Positions 15,938 through 24,095 of a DNA stretch of 33,591 bases are shown here, in pieces. Below the pieces are notes generated by a model that was given only the letters and a program-made list of their open reading frames with translations, was not told the DNA's origin and did not search any database. The position numbers were made by a program, and so were the translations under genes. How positions within the stretch are numbered: the stretch's first letter is position 1; each line of letters starts with the position of its first letter. Origin of the DNA: JAZRGE01 sp045644025 (lineage in GTDB: Bacteria; Bacillota; Clostridia; Oscillospirales; Acutalibacteraceae); NCBI GenBank assembly GCA_045644025.1, contig JAZRGE010000002.1, forward strand, positions 1 through 33,591. The letters run 5' to 3'.

Positions 15938-16738
15938 TTGAGCGAAAAGAAGAGATTGGATATTGCCCTTGTGGAAAGAGGGCTTATGGATAGCCGCGAA
16001 AAGGCCAAGGCTGTGATTATGGCAGGCGGCGTTTATGTGAATGGCCAGAAGGCCGATAAGCCGGGGGAACCTGTGCATGATGATGATAAGATAGAGGTGC
16101 GAAGCGGTGGAATCGGATACGTGAGCCGCGGCGGGCTTAAGCTTGAAAAGGCAATGAAGAGTTTCCCTATAAATTTAGATGGGGCTGTTTGTGCCGATAT
16201 CGGTGCATCCACAGGCGGTTTCACCGATTGTATGCTACAAAACGGTGCGGCCAAGGTCTATGCTATAGACGTAGGCTATGGCCAGCTTGCATGGAAATTG
16301 CGCACCGATGAGCGCGTTGTGGTGATGGAACGCACTAATTTCCGCTATGTAACAGAAAAAGAGATCGATATGCCGCTGGATTTTGCATCGGTAGACGTTT
16401 CGTTTATCTCCCTTGCACTCATCCTGCCCGTGCTGTTTCCCTTGCTTAAGGAAGGCGGCGAGGCAGTCTGCCTTATAAAGCCGCAGTTTGAAGCAGGCAA
16501 GGATAAGGTGGGCAAAAAAGGGGTCGTCCGCGATATCGGTGTGCATAAGGAAGTTGTGCAAAGAGTAACCGATATGATGTTGGAAACAGGTTTTTCCGTG
16601 GCAGGGCTTGAGTATTCCCCAATTAAGGGCCCCGAAGGAAATATTGAATATCTTGCCTATATTCGCAAGGATTCGCGCAGGGCATACGAAGCCCCCACGC
16701 CCGATGAAGTGGTGGAGGAATCTCATAATCAACTTTGA
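15938..16738 (+). CDS. tlyA: TlyA-family rRNA 2'-O-methyltransferase (hemolysin A-like)
   Basis: TlyA proteins methylate ribose 2'-O groups of cytidines in 16S and 23S rRNA. The 266-residue protein begins with an S4 RNA-binding domain (RLDIALVERGLMDSREKAKA, VNGQKADKPGE) followed by an FtsJ/RrmJ-type SAM domain (ADIGASTGGFTDCML, AIDVGYGQLAWKLR, LIKPQFEAGKDKVGKKGVVRD). The start is TTG at 15938, four bases after the dxs stop, served by AGAGGG inside the dxs end; the N-terminal S4 homology begins right after it. Position in the cluster matches yqxC of Bacillus. The hemolysin label is historical. Confidence 0.93.
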   Translation: MSEKKRLDIALVERGLMDSREKAKAVIMAGGVYVNGQKADKPGEPVHDDDKIEVRSGGIGYVSRGGLKLEKAMKSFPINLDGAVCADIGASTGGFTDCMLQNGAAKVYAIDVGYGQLAWKLRTDERVVVMERTNFRYVTEKEIDMPLDFASVDVSFISLALILPVLFPLLKEGGEAVCLIKPQFEAGKDKVGKKGVVRDIGVHKEVVQRVTDMMLETGFSVAGLEYSPIKGPEGNIEYLAYIRKDSRRAYEAPTPDEVVEESHNQL

Positions 16739-16762
16739 TTTTATTAGATAGGAGGAATAGGC

Positions 16763-17590
16763 GTGAAGATAGCTGTTATTCCCAATTTATCCCGAGAAAA
16801 GGCGTTGGGTATTGCTTTGGAAGTCGGCCATATTCTCAGATCTCTGGGCGCCGAGCCCATGATCTCCAACGAGATAGAGGAAATAAATTCTGCCGATTTT
16901 TTGCGCGTTGATCCCAAGGAATTGCTAAATAGTTGCGATCTGGCCATTGCCATCGGCGGCGATGGCACCATTATCCACGCAGCCAAGCAGGCGGCTCGCT
17001 ATGGGAAGGCCACCTTGGGTATAAATGCAGGCCGAATAGGCTACCTTGCAGGCCTGGAGCAGAACGAGCTTTCCTCGCTCGAAAAGCTTATTTCGGGGAG
17101 CTACACCGTCTCCGATAGGGTGCTTTTGAAGGCTTCGGTGGATGATAAAGAATTCTATTGCCTCAACGATGCCGTGATTGCACGTGGTGCTCTCTCCAGA
17201 ATGGTGGATATTATTGTGGATATTGATGGCAGCAGCATGGGTATCAGAGCCGACGGTGTGGTTGTGGCCACTCCCACGGGCTCCACAGCCTATTCACTTT
17301 CCGCAGGCGGCCCCGTTGTGGATCCCTCGGTGGGCGGCATAGTGCTTTCCTATATTTGCCCCCAATCTCCCGGCGCAAGATCGGTTGTGCTGGGGCAGGA
17401 TGCTAAGCTTTGCGTTTCGGCTGTGGCAGGGCAGGATACAGATATGTATCTCACCATCGATGGTGAGCAGGCCTATAAGCTTTCGCCTCAAAGCAAGGTT
17501 ACCATTCAGAAGGATAAGGATCACATTGCCAGGCTTATAAGCATTAAGGGCGAGCCCTTCTGGCATATTCTTTCCCGAAAGTTGAAATAA
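16763..17590 (+). CDS. nadK: NAD kinase
   Basis: Phosphorylates NAD to NADP. The 275-residue protein carries GGDGT (65-69, IAIGGDGTIIHAAKQA), GINAGRIGYLAGLE, the NDAVIARGALSRMVDI segment and TPTGSTAYSLSAGGPVV with the second substrate loop. It starts with GTG at 16763 behind GGAGG at 16751-16755. It lies between tlyA and argR in the same operon, as is frequent in Clostridia. Confidence 0.96.
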   Translation: MKIAVIPNLSREKALGIALEVGHILRSLGAEPMISNEIEEINSADFLRVDPKELLNSCDLAIAIGGDGTIIHAAKQAARYGKATLGINAGRIGYLAGLEQNELSSLEKLISGSYTVSDRVLLKASVDDKEFYCLNDAVIARGALSRMVDIIVDIDGSSMGIRADGVVVATPTGSTAYSLSAGGPVVDPSVGGIVLSYICPQSPGARSVVLGQDAKLCVSAVAGQDTDMYLTIDGEQAYKLSPQSKVTIQKDKDHIARLISIKGEPFWHILSRKLK

Positions 17591-17603
17591 AGAGGTAGCG
17601 GAT

Positions 17604-18056
17604 ATGAAGAAGAACAGACAAAAGACGCTTTTAGAAATAATTTCCCAATATTCGGTAGCCACTCAGGATGAGCTCCAGAGCAGGCTTACCGAAGCAGGCT
17701 TTGATGTAACTCAGGCCACGGTTTCTCGAGATCTGCGCGAGTTAAAGATCATTAAGGCGCAGGATTCGGAGGGTGGCTACAGATACGTGGTTGATAGAGC
17801 CGCGGCAGGCGGTGAACTTGCCCGAATGAAGGAAATATTCCGTAATTCTGTTATAAGTGTTCACAGTGCTATGAACGACGTGGTTGTAAAGTGCTATTCG
17901 GGCACTGCTCAAGGAGCCTGTGCTGCTGTGGATAATCTCTTCGGAGATATGACTATAGGCACTCTTGCTGGCGACGATACGATTTTCATCGTCACGCAGG
18001 ATGAAGCATCAGCCAAGGCTTTGGCTGTGCAGCTTGAACTTCATAAAAGGGGATAA
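17604..18056 (+). CDS. argR: Arginine repressor ArgR/AhrC
   Basis: Arginine-dependent hexameric repressor of arginine biosynthesis genes. The 150-residue protein has the N-terminal winged helix (KTLLEIISQYSVATQDELQ, with the recognition helix QATVSRDLRELK) and the C-terminal trimerisation/arginine-binding domain with GTLAGDDTIFIV. Linkage to recN is a conserved Firmicutes arrangement. Arginine genes are not in the window, and I did not identify convincing ARG boxes upstream of the operon. Confidence 0.95.
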   Translation: MKKNRQKTLLEIISQYSVATQDELQSRLTEAGFDVTQATVSRDLRELKIIKAQDSEGGYRYVVDRAAAGGELARMKEIFRNSVISVHSAMNDVVVKCYSGTAQGACAAVDNLFGDMTIGTLAGDDTIFIVTQDEASAKALAVQLELHKRG

Positions 18057-18059
18057 ACT

Positions 18060-19736
18060 ATGCTTAAGTTTCTGCATATCGAGAATATTGCAGTAATTGA
18101 GACCGCCGACATTGAGTTTGCCGATGGCCTTAATGTTCTCACGGGCGAAACAGGTGCAGGTAAATCTATTATTATCGATTCCATCAATGCCGCTCTGGGC
18201 GAGCGTACCTATAGAGAGATCATTCGCAGCGGTTGTGATAAGGCCAAGGTGAGTGCTCTTTTTGAAAATATCTCTGATGAGACCAAGACCCTGCTTGCCG
18301 AGCAGGAACTTGCCCCCGATGAAGAGGGCAATATTCTCTTGGTGCGCACTCTTTCGGCCGATGGTCGCTCTTCTCTTAAGCTCAACGGCCAGGCTGTTAC
18401 GGCCTCGGTTGTAAAGGAGATCGTGAAATCTCTGGTGTCTATTCACGGCCAGCACGATAATCAGGCCCTGCTCAACAGCGATTATCATTATAAATTTATA
18501 GATGCCGTAGCCGATAACGGCGATGTGATGGATGAGTATTTTGCCCTTTACGAAAAGCTTTGTGCTGCCCGTCGCCGCCTTAAGAAATTGGACACGGATG
18601 AGACAGAAAAGCTTAATAGGATTGATTTGCTCAATTATCAGATAAACGAGATAGAAAGTGCCGGCCTAAAGATAGGCGAAAAGGAAGAACTCGAAGCAAA
18701 GCGGAAACTTTTTCAGAATATGGAGACGATCCTTTCGGCATTAAATATAGCAGGCGGAATGATAAACGGGCAGGATGATATGCCCGGAGCCGCCGCACTT
18801 TCCCAGGATGCATCGGCACGGCTTGGCGCTATTGCCAATGTCTGCACGCCGGCTGCCGCTCTAAGCGAGCGACTGGCTTCTGCCGGAGCCGAACTGGCCG
18901 ATATAGGCTACGAACTGAGAGAACTCCTTTCCAGAGATAATTTCGATCCTGCCGCCCAAAGCGCTGTGGAAGAAAGATTGGATATTCTCCATAGAATTTT
19001 AAGGAAATATGGCAGCGATGAAGAAAGCGTGCTGGAATATCTTGAAAAATCAAAAAGGGAGCTTGCTGCAATAGAAAACAGCGATGCCGAAAAGGAAAGC
19101 CTGCTGGCCGAAATTTCGGTGCTGGAAGATGATATCGTGGCTGCCGCAGGCAGGCTCACCGCGGGCCGCAAGGCAGCAGGTGAGAAGTTCTCGGCCGAGA
19201 TATGCAGTGCGTTGGAGCAGCTTAATATGCCGAATGCGAAGTTTATCGTGGATGTAGCTCCCGCCGTTTATTCCAAGACAGGCGCTGATAGAGTTGAGTT
19301 CCTTATTTCAGCCAATGCAGGTGAGGAACCACGGCCCCTTTCCAAGATAGCATCGGGCGGCGAACTCTCCAGAATAATGCTGGCGATAAAGAGCGTGCTA
19401 TCCGATAAGGATGGAATATCCACCCTTATATTCGATGAAATAGATGCAGGCGTCAGCGGTCGCACGGCTGTGAAGGTTGGCGAGAAGCTGAGAAAGGTTG
19501 CAGAAAGCCATCAGGTGATTTGCATCACCCACCTGGCTCAGATAGCCGCCGTGGCACATAATCATCTGCTCATTTCCAAGAGTGTGGAGAACGAACGAAC
19601 CCGCACCTCTGTGGAGCCGTTGAGCGGGGAAGAAAGAATAAAAGAAGTGGCCAGAATTATTTCCGGCGGGGAAATGACAGAAAGCCTCTACAACACAGCC
19701 AAAGAACTGATAAGCACAGGTTTGACAATGAACTGA
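18060..19736 (+). CDS. recN: DNA repair protein RecN
   Basis: SMC-like ATPase that acts early in double-strand break repair. The 558-residue protein has the Walker A motif TGETGAGKS (28-36), a long central coiled-coil region (about 150-370), the ABC-type signature GGELSRIMLAIKSVL, and Walker B TLIFDEIDAGVSG, then the switch histidine in CITHLAQIAA. Start ATG 18060 follows argR by three bases with AAGGGG. It is the last gene of the nusB operon. The promoter of tyrS begins in its last codons. Confidence 0.96.
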   Translation: MLKFLHIENIAVIETADIEFADGLNVLTGETGAGKSIIIDSINAALGERTYREIIRSGCDKAKVSALFENISDETKTLLAEQELAPDEEGNILLVRTLSADGRSSLKLNGQAVTASVVKEIVKSLVSIHGQHDNQALLNSDYHYKFIDAVADNGDVMDEYFALYEKLCAARRRLKKLDTDETEKLNRIDLLNYQINEIESAGLKIGEKEELEAKRKLFQNMETILSALNIAGGMINGQDDMPGAAALSQDASARLGAIANVCTPAAALSERLASAGAELADIGYELRELLSRDNFDPAAQSAVEERLDILHRILRKYGSDEESVLEYLEKSKRELAAIENSDAEKESLLAEISVLEDDIVAAAGRLTAGRKAAGEKFSAEICSALEQLNMPNAKFIVDVAPAVYSKTGADRVEFLISANAGEEPRPLSKIASGGELSRIMLAIKSVLSDKDGISTLIFDEIDAGVSGRTAVKVGEKLRKVAESHQVICITHLAQIAAVAHNHLLISKSVENERTRTSVEPLSGEERIKEVARIISGGEMTESLYNTAKELISTGLTMN

Positions 19737-19750
19737 CACTGTGGTATCAT
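19722..19750 (+). promoter_or_regulatory. Sigma-A promoter for tyrS-cyclophilin, overlapping the recN end
   Basis: Perfect TTGACA (19722-19727), 17-bp spacer, TATCAT (19745-19750). The -35 lies inside recN. The predicted transcript start near 19757 leaves a leader of only about 23 bases before tyrS. Confidence 0.8.
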
Positions 19751-19779
19751 ATATTGAAATCTGCTTAGGAGATAGAAAA

Positions 19780-21000
19780 ATGACCTTATTTGACGAACTT
19801 AAAGAAAGAGGGCTCATCGCCCAGACAACCAACGAAGAAAGAGTGCGCGAACTGCTCAACAGCGGCCACGCCACGTTTTATATCGGCTTTGATCCCACTG
19901 CCGACAGCCTTCACGTGGGCCATTTTGTGGCTATGATCGTTATGTCCCACATGCAGAAGCACGGCCACACTCCTATCGCTCTTTTCGGTGGCGGCACCGG
20001 CCTTATCGGTGATCCTTCGGGCAAAAGCGATATGCGCAAAATGCTCACTAAGGAGACTGTGGACTACAACATTCAGTGCTTTATTAAGCAGATGGGTCGC
20101 CTTGTGGATTTTTCCGATGGCAAGGCCCTTATGGTGAACAACGGAGATTGGCTCCTTGGGCTCAACTACATTGAGTTCCTGCGTGAGATCGGTGTTCACT
20201 TCTCGGTAAACCGTATGCTTTCAGCCGAGTGCTACAAGCAGAGAATGGAGCGCGGTCTTTCCTTCTTCGAACTCAACTATATGATCATGCAGAGCTATGA
20301 TTTCTATATGCTTTCCCAGAAATACGGTTGTAATCTCCAGCTTGGCGGCGACGATCAGTGGAGCAACATTATAGGCGGCGTGGAGCTTATTCGTCGTGCA
20401 TCCCAGAAGGAAGCCTTTGGTATGACATTCGGCCTTCTTCTCAACAGCGAAGGCAAGAAAATGGGCAAGACAGAGAAGGGCGCTGTTTGGCTTGATGCCG
20501 AAAAGACTTCTCCTTATGATTTCTATCAGTATTGGCGTAATGTGGATGATGCCGATGTTATCAAATGCATGAAGATGCTCACATTCGTACCCCTCGAGGA
20601 GATCAGAGAGTATGAAAAGCTTGAGGGCAGCCAGCTTAATCCCGTTAAGGAGCGCTTGGCCTATGAGCTCACCACCCTTATCCACGGTAAGGAGGAGGCT
20701 GATAAGGCTCTCTCCGCTGCAAAGGCTCTCTTTGCAGGCGGCGCAGATGATACCAATATGCCCTCCACCCAGATTGAAGATGCCGATCTCACCGATGGCA
20801 GCATCGCTATCCTTGATCTTATGCTTAAGGGCGGCCTTATTCCTTCTAAGGGCGAAGGCAGGCGCTTGGTGGAGCAGGGCGGCGTTTCTATCAACGATGA
20901 AAAGGTTTCCCAGGTGTTCACTCTTGTTTCTGCCGATCAGCTTAAAGAAGGCGTGATCGTTAAAAAAGGCAAGAAGGTTTACCACAAGTTCTTTATGTAA
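19780..21000 (+). CDS. tyrS: Tyrosyl-tRNA synthetase
   Basis: Charges tRNA-Tyr. The 406-residue protein shows the class I signature FDPTADSLHVGHFVA (HVGH for HIGH), the tyrosine pocket YDFYMLSQKYGCNLQLGGDDQWSN, the KMSKS equivalent KKMGKTEKG, and a C-terminal S4-like RNA-binding domain (GEGRRLVEQGGVSINDEKV). ATG 19780 is chosen because TAGGAG lies just before it and because an upstream in-frame GTG at 19741 falls inside the promoter. The leader is too short for a T-box, which many Firmicutes tyrS genes have. The cyclophilin gene follows after 11 bases. Confidence 0.96.
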   Translation: MTLFDELKERGLIAQTTNEERVRELLNSGHATFYIGFDPTADSLHVGHFVAMIVMSHMQKHGHTPIALFGGGTGLIGDPSGKSDMRKMLTKETVDYNIQCFIKQMGRLVDFSDGKALMVNNGDWLLGLNYIEFLREIGVHFSVNRMLSAECYKQRMERGLSFFELNYMIMQSYDFYMLSQKYGCNLQLGGDDQWSNIIGGVELIRRASQKEAFGMTFGLLLNSEGKKMGKTEKGAVWLDAEKTSPYDFYQYWRNVDDADVIKCMKMLTFVPLEEIREYEKLEGSQLNPVKERLAYELTTLIHGKEEADKALSAAKALFAGGADDTNMPSTQIEDADLTDGSIAILDLMLKGGLIPSKGEGRRLVEQGGVSINDEKVSQVFTLVSADQLKEGVIVKKGKKVYHKFFM

Positions 21001-21011
21001 GGAGAAATGAT

Positions 21012-21494
21012 ATGAATCCTATCGCAACTATTATTATGGATGATGGCCAGGTGATGAAGGCGGAACTTTATCCCGAGATCGCTCCTGAGACTGTTAAGAA
21101 CTTCATTTCCCTTGCCAACGAAAAGAATTTCTACGATGGACTTATCTTCCACCGTTGTATTCGTGATTTTATGATCCAGGGCGGTTGCCCCTTCGGCACA
21201 GGCACAGGTGGCCCCGGCTACCACATTAAGGGCGAATTTGCCATTAACGGGCACATCAATAATCTTTCTCATCAGCCCGGCGTGCTTTCCATGGCTCGCG
21301 CTCAGGATCCGGATTCCGCAGGTTCACAGTTCTTTATCTGCGTGGCCGATGATTCCTTCCTTGATGGCCAGTATGCCGCCTTCGGCAAGCTCACAGAAGG
21401 CCTTGATGTGGCCGAAAGAATTTCCAAAGTGCGCACCAATTTCAACGATAAGCCGCTGGAAGAGCAGAAAATCAAATCCATCCGTGTAGAATAA
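21012..21494 (+). CDS. Cyclophilin-type peptidyl-prolyl cis-trans isomerase
   Basis: A 160-residue cytoplasmic cyclophilin with no signal peptide. Motifs: NFISLANEKNFYDGLIFHR, the active-site region FMIQGGCPFGTGTGGPGY, GVLSMARAQDPDSAGSQFF, and QYAAFGKLTEGLDVAERI. It isomerises X-Pro bonds during folding. AAGGAG precedes the ATG. It is co-transcribed with tyrS and ended by a strong terminator; no functional link to tyrS is evident. Confidence 0.95.
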   Translation: MNPIATIIMDDGQVMKAELYPEIAPETVKNFISLANEKNFYDGLIFHRCIRDFMIQGGCPFGTGTGGPGYHIKGEFAINGHINNLSHQPGVLSMARAQDPDSAGSQFFICVADDSFLDGQYAAFGKLTEGLDVAERISKVRTNFNDKPLEEQKIKSIRVE

Positions 21495-21499
21495 AAAGC

Positions 21500-21534
21500 A
21501 GTCGGCTATCTTATTGGATAGCCGACTTTTATTT
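21500..21534 (+). terminator. Terminator after the cyclophilin gene
   Basis: AGTCGGCTATC / GATAGCCGACT, 11-bp stem with a 6-base loop, followed by TTTATTTT. Confidence 0.93.
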
Positions 21535-21552
21535 TAGAAAGGTGATAGGAAT

Positions 21553-22425
21553 ATGTTTGGATTCGAAATGGACATTCTTAAATTCTTTCAGAATTTGAGA
21601 ACTGATTTTTTGAACGCGTTTTTCGAGTATATCACAATGTTTGGCGAAGAGACGATTATGATTGTGCTTGTGGCAATTATCTATTTTGCCGTGGATAAGA
21701 GAATGGCTCATAGGTTGTTCTTCATAGCGGCTACTTCTATGGGTGTAAACAGCGCTATCAAAAGCATTGCCAAGGTGCCAAGACCGTTTGTGAAAGAGGA
21801 TATATCCTGCGTGCGCCCCGAGACTGCAACCGGTTATTCCTTTCCCAGCGGTCACACTCAGAACACTTCCACCTGGCTGCCTGCTCTTGCTATTCAGGTG
21901 AGAAAAAAGGCCTTCTCTATAGCTGCGGCAGTTATAATAATACTTGTGGCGGTTTCACGAGTGTACCTTGGTGCTCATTACCCAAGCGATGTGGTGGTAG
22001 GAGCCATACTGGGTGTTGGGTTTGCCTTCCTTGGCAACTACATCTTTGATAAGGTGCAGAATAAGCTACATTTATTTATAGGTCTTGCGGTGGCTTTTGC
22101 TCCGTTTATTGTTTGGTTCTTTATAGGTGCCGATGAACTTTACAGAGATATTTTTAAGTTCTACGGTATGGTGCTGGGTGTGATACCCGCCTTGGGGATA
22201 GAAAAGAAATTTGCCGATATGCAATATAACGTCCCGCTTTGGAAGAAGGCGCTACGCGTGGTAATAGCAGTTGTGCTGGCTTTTGCCGTGAAGGAAGGTA
22301 TCAAAGCGCTGAACGTTTTTGGTGTTCTGCAACTGACGTTTCTTTTCGATATGTTGCGCTATTTCCTGTTGGTCGTAGTGGTTTTTGGTTTGTGCCCCGT
22401 TGTATTTAAGAAGCTTAGAATTTGA
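21553..22425 (+). CDS. PAP2-family membrane phosphatase
   Basis: A 290-residue membrane protein with about eight hydrophobic segments. The three-part PAP2 acid-phosphatase signature is complete: K-x6-RP (KSIAKVPRPF), PSGH (SFPSGHTQNT) and SR-x5-H-x3-D (SRVYLGAHYPSD), all in the first 150 residues. Family members dephosphorylate lipid phosphates such as undecaprenyl diphosphate or phosphatidic acid at the outer membrane face. The C-terminal ~120 residues are further membrane helices without a known motif. AAAGGTGATAGGA precedes the ATG. I saw no convincing promoter in the 58 bases after the cyclophilin stop, so it may depend on read-through. Confidence 0.88.
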   Translation: MFGFEMDILKFFQNLRTDFLNAFFEYITMFGEETIMIVLVAIIYFAVDKRMAHRLFFIAATSMGVNSAIKSIAKVPRPFVKEDISCVRPETATGYSFPSGHTQNTSTWLPALAIQVRKKAFSIAAAVIIILVAVSRVYLGAHYPSDVVVGAILGVGFAFLGNYIFDKVQNKLHLFIGLAVAFAPFIVWFFIGADELYRDIFKFYGMVLGVIPALGIEKKFADMQYNVPLWKKALRVVIAVVLAFAVKEGIKALNVFGVLQLTFLFDMLRYFLLVVVVFGLCPVVFKKLRI

Positions 22426-22427
22426 CG

Positions 22428-22456
22428 TTGACATTTGAGTTTCTCAATGCTATTAT
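22428..22456 (+). promoter_or_regulatory. Sigma-A promoter for the GH43 gene with internal inverted repeat
   Basis: Perfect TTGACA (22428-22433), 17-bp spacer, TATTAT (22451-22456). The spacer holds the inverted repeat TTGAG-TTT-CTCAA (22435-22447), positioned where a repressor would block polymerase. Confidence 0.8.
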
Positions 22457-22488
22457 AGCGGTAAATTAGCCTTGAAGGGTGTTTTATT

Positions 22489-24054
22489 ATGCAGAACAGT
22501 GTGTATCCCAAAATCGTAGTTAAGGGTAGCTCGGGCCAGGATCCTAAGGTTCTTCGCGATGGAAACGATTTTTATATGGTGAATGACGGATGTGTTTTCT
22601 TTCCGGGATTCCCTATCCTTCATTCAAAGGATCTTATCCATTGGGAGCACATTTCCGATGCTGTTAGCGATTGCGAATGGGCAAGGGAAGCGGGCCTTGA
22701 TGCTGTGGATAATCAATACGGCTTTTGGGCAGGCGCGCTCTTCAAGCACAATGGAAAATATTATGTCTTTGTTGATTTTGCATATCACGAATCAAAAGAG
22801 AAGGGGGCTATTGAGGGCCCTATTGCAGTGTATGTTACCTGCGCTGATACTCCCTATGGCCCGTGGGAAACGCCCTGGCATCTTATATCCACAAAGCACG
22901 GTATTGATCCTAACTTTTTTTGTGATAACGACGGCCAATGCTATCTTTTTGTGAAAAATGATGTTCTTGAATCCCCCGAAATAGTGGCTTACCGCATTTC
23001 GTCCGATTGCAAAAGTGTTCTGGAGGGCCCGTTTTCTATATGGGAAGGGCACAGGCAGGGGTGCTCCGAAGGCCCCGCGATGTTCAAGAAAGACGGATAT
23101 TATTATCTCACGATTTCCGAGGGCGGCACGGGCTTTTATCATCGCACAAATATGGCAAGGGCTAAAAATATATTAGGCCCCTATGAAGCGAACCCATATA
23201 ATCCCTTGCTTCACGAGGATGATCATTCACTGCCTCTTCAGAAATTAGGCGCGGCAACCCTAACCTTTGATAACAGCGGAAGATGGTGGGCCCTGCATCA
23301 TTGCGGAAGGCCGCTGAAAGCTGAAGATGGAGAACTCTATTGCCCCGTTGGCAGGGAGGCCTGCATTTCTCCGCTGAAATGGACAGAAGACGGATGGCTT
23401 AAGGGAGATTTGGAAGAAGACGGATATAAAGGCCTGCCCGATCTGCCCGAATGCAATTTTTCTATGAGTAACACCGATGAATTCGATGGGGATAGCCTTT
23501 CCAACAATTGGGTTTATTATAGAGTGCCTGATTACAGCCTGTTTGATCTGAATAAGCGTAAGGGCTGGATTAGTATTAAATCGAACGGCCTTCCTTTTGC
23601 AGAGCGCCTTTGCAAGAGTCGAATTTTTATGTTTGCAAAGGATTTTAAGTACGAAGCATCCACCTATATGGAAGCAAACTTAAAGGAAAACGGCAAATCA
23701 GGTATCACTCTGTTCTACGACGAGCGAAACTATATGATCTTCGCGCTGAACAGCAATGGTAAACTTTCTGTGGAAGAGCGTATTTGCGGAAATTGCAGAT
23801 CTATCTGCGAAATTGATATTCCAAAAAGTGAAGGAATTGAATTAAAAATCAAGGTGAACGATCGCTCTACACGTTTGGCCTATAGCATAAACGGCGAGGA
23901 AACGGAACTTGATCTTACCTACGATACCTTCCTTATCAGCGATGAAGCCGTGATGAAGGATGGCGGCGGATATTCCGGCGCAAAGATTGGCATCTTTGTG
24001 GCGGGCAGTGATTCGTCGGCAGATTTTGATTATTTTAGATATATAGAAAAATAA
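22489..24054 (+). CDS. GH43-type glycoside hydrolase (beta-xylosidase/arabinofuranosidase-like)
   Basis: A 521-residue cytoplasmic protein without a signal peptide. Residues 1 to about 310 form the five-bladed propeller of GH43: general base Asp in SGQDPKVLRDG (D18), the pKa-modulating Asp in GIDPNFF (D140), and general acid Glu in CSEGPAMFKKDGYYY (E194). FWAGALFKHNGKYYVF is another blade. The second half (about 325-521) resembles the GH43 C-terminal beta-sandwich. Family members remove xylose or arabinose from short oligosaccharides. It stands alone with its own promoter and terminator and has no transporter next to it; substrate cannot be stated. Confidence 0.88.
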   Translation: MQNSVYPKIVVKGSSGQDPKVLRDGNDFYMVNDGCVFFPGFPILHSKDLIHWEHISDAVSDCEWAREAGLDAVDNQYGFWAGALFKHNGKYYVFVDFAYHESKEKGAIEGPIAVYVTCADTPYGPWETPWHLISTKHGIDPNFFCDNDGQCYLFVKNDVLESPEIVAYRISSDCKSVLEGPFSIWEGHRQGCSEGPAMFKKDGYYYLTISEGGTGFYHRTNMARAKNILGPYEANPYNPLLHEDDHSLPLQKLGAATLTFDNSGRWWALHHCGRPLKAEDGELYCPVGREACISPLKWTEDGWLKGDLEEDGYKGLPDLPECNFSMSNTDEFDGDSLSNNWVYYRVPDYSLFDLNKRKGWISIKSNGLPFAERLCKSRIFMFAKDFKYEASTYMEANLKENGKSGITLFYDERNYMIFALNSNGKLSVEERICGNCRSICEIDIPKSEGIELKIKVNDRSTRLAYSINGEETELDLTYDTFLISDEAVMKDGGGYSGAKIGIFVAGSDSSADFDYFRYIEK

Positions 24055-24062
24055 AAAACAAT

Positions 24063-24092
24063 AAAAGCCACAGATTTGATTCTGTGGCTTTT
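24063..24092. terminator. Bidirectional terminator between convergent glycosidase genes
   Basis: AAAAGCCACAGA / TCTGTGGCTTTT, 12-bp stem, 6-base loop, A/T-tracts on both sides. The core AAAAGCCACAG recurs in the terminator at 29966. Confidence 0.94.
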
Positions 24093-24095
24093 AAT

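Noticed and set aside
15938..16738. Toxin (hemolysin A) function for the TlyA-like protein
   Set aside because: The S4 plus FtsJ domain order and operon position fit an rRNA methyltransferase; the hemolysin name is historical.
19741..19779. GTG start extending TyrS by 13 codons
   Set aside because: It falls in the promoter spacer, before the predicted transcript start, and has no homology to the TyrS N-terminus.
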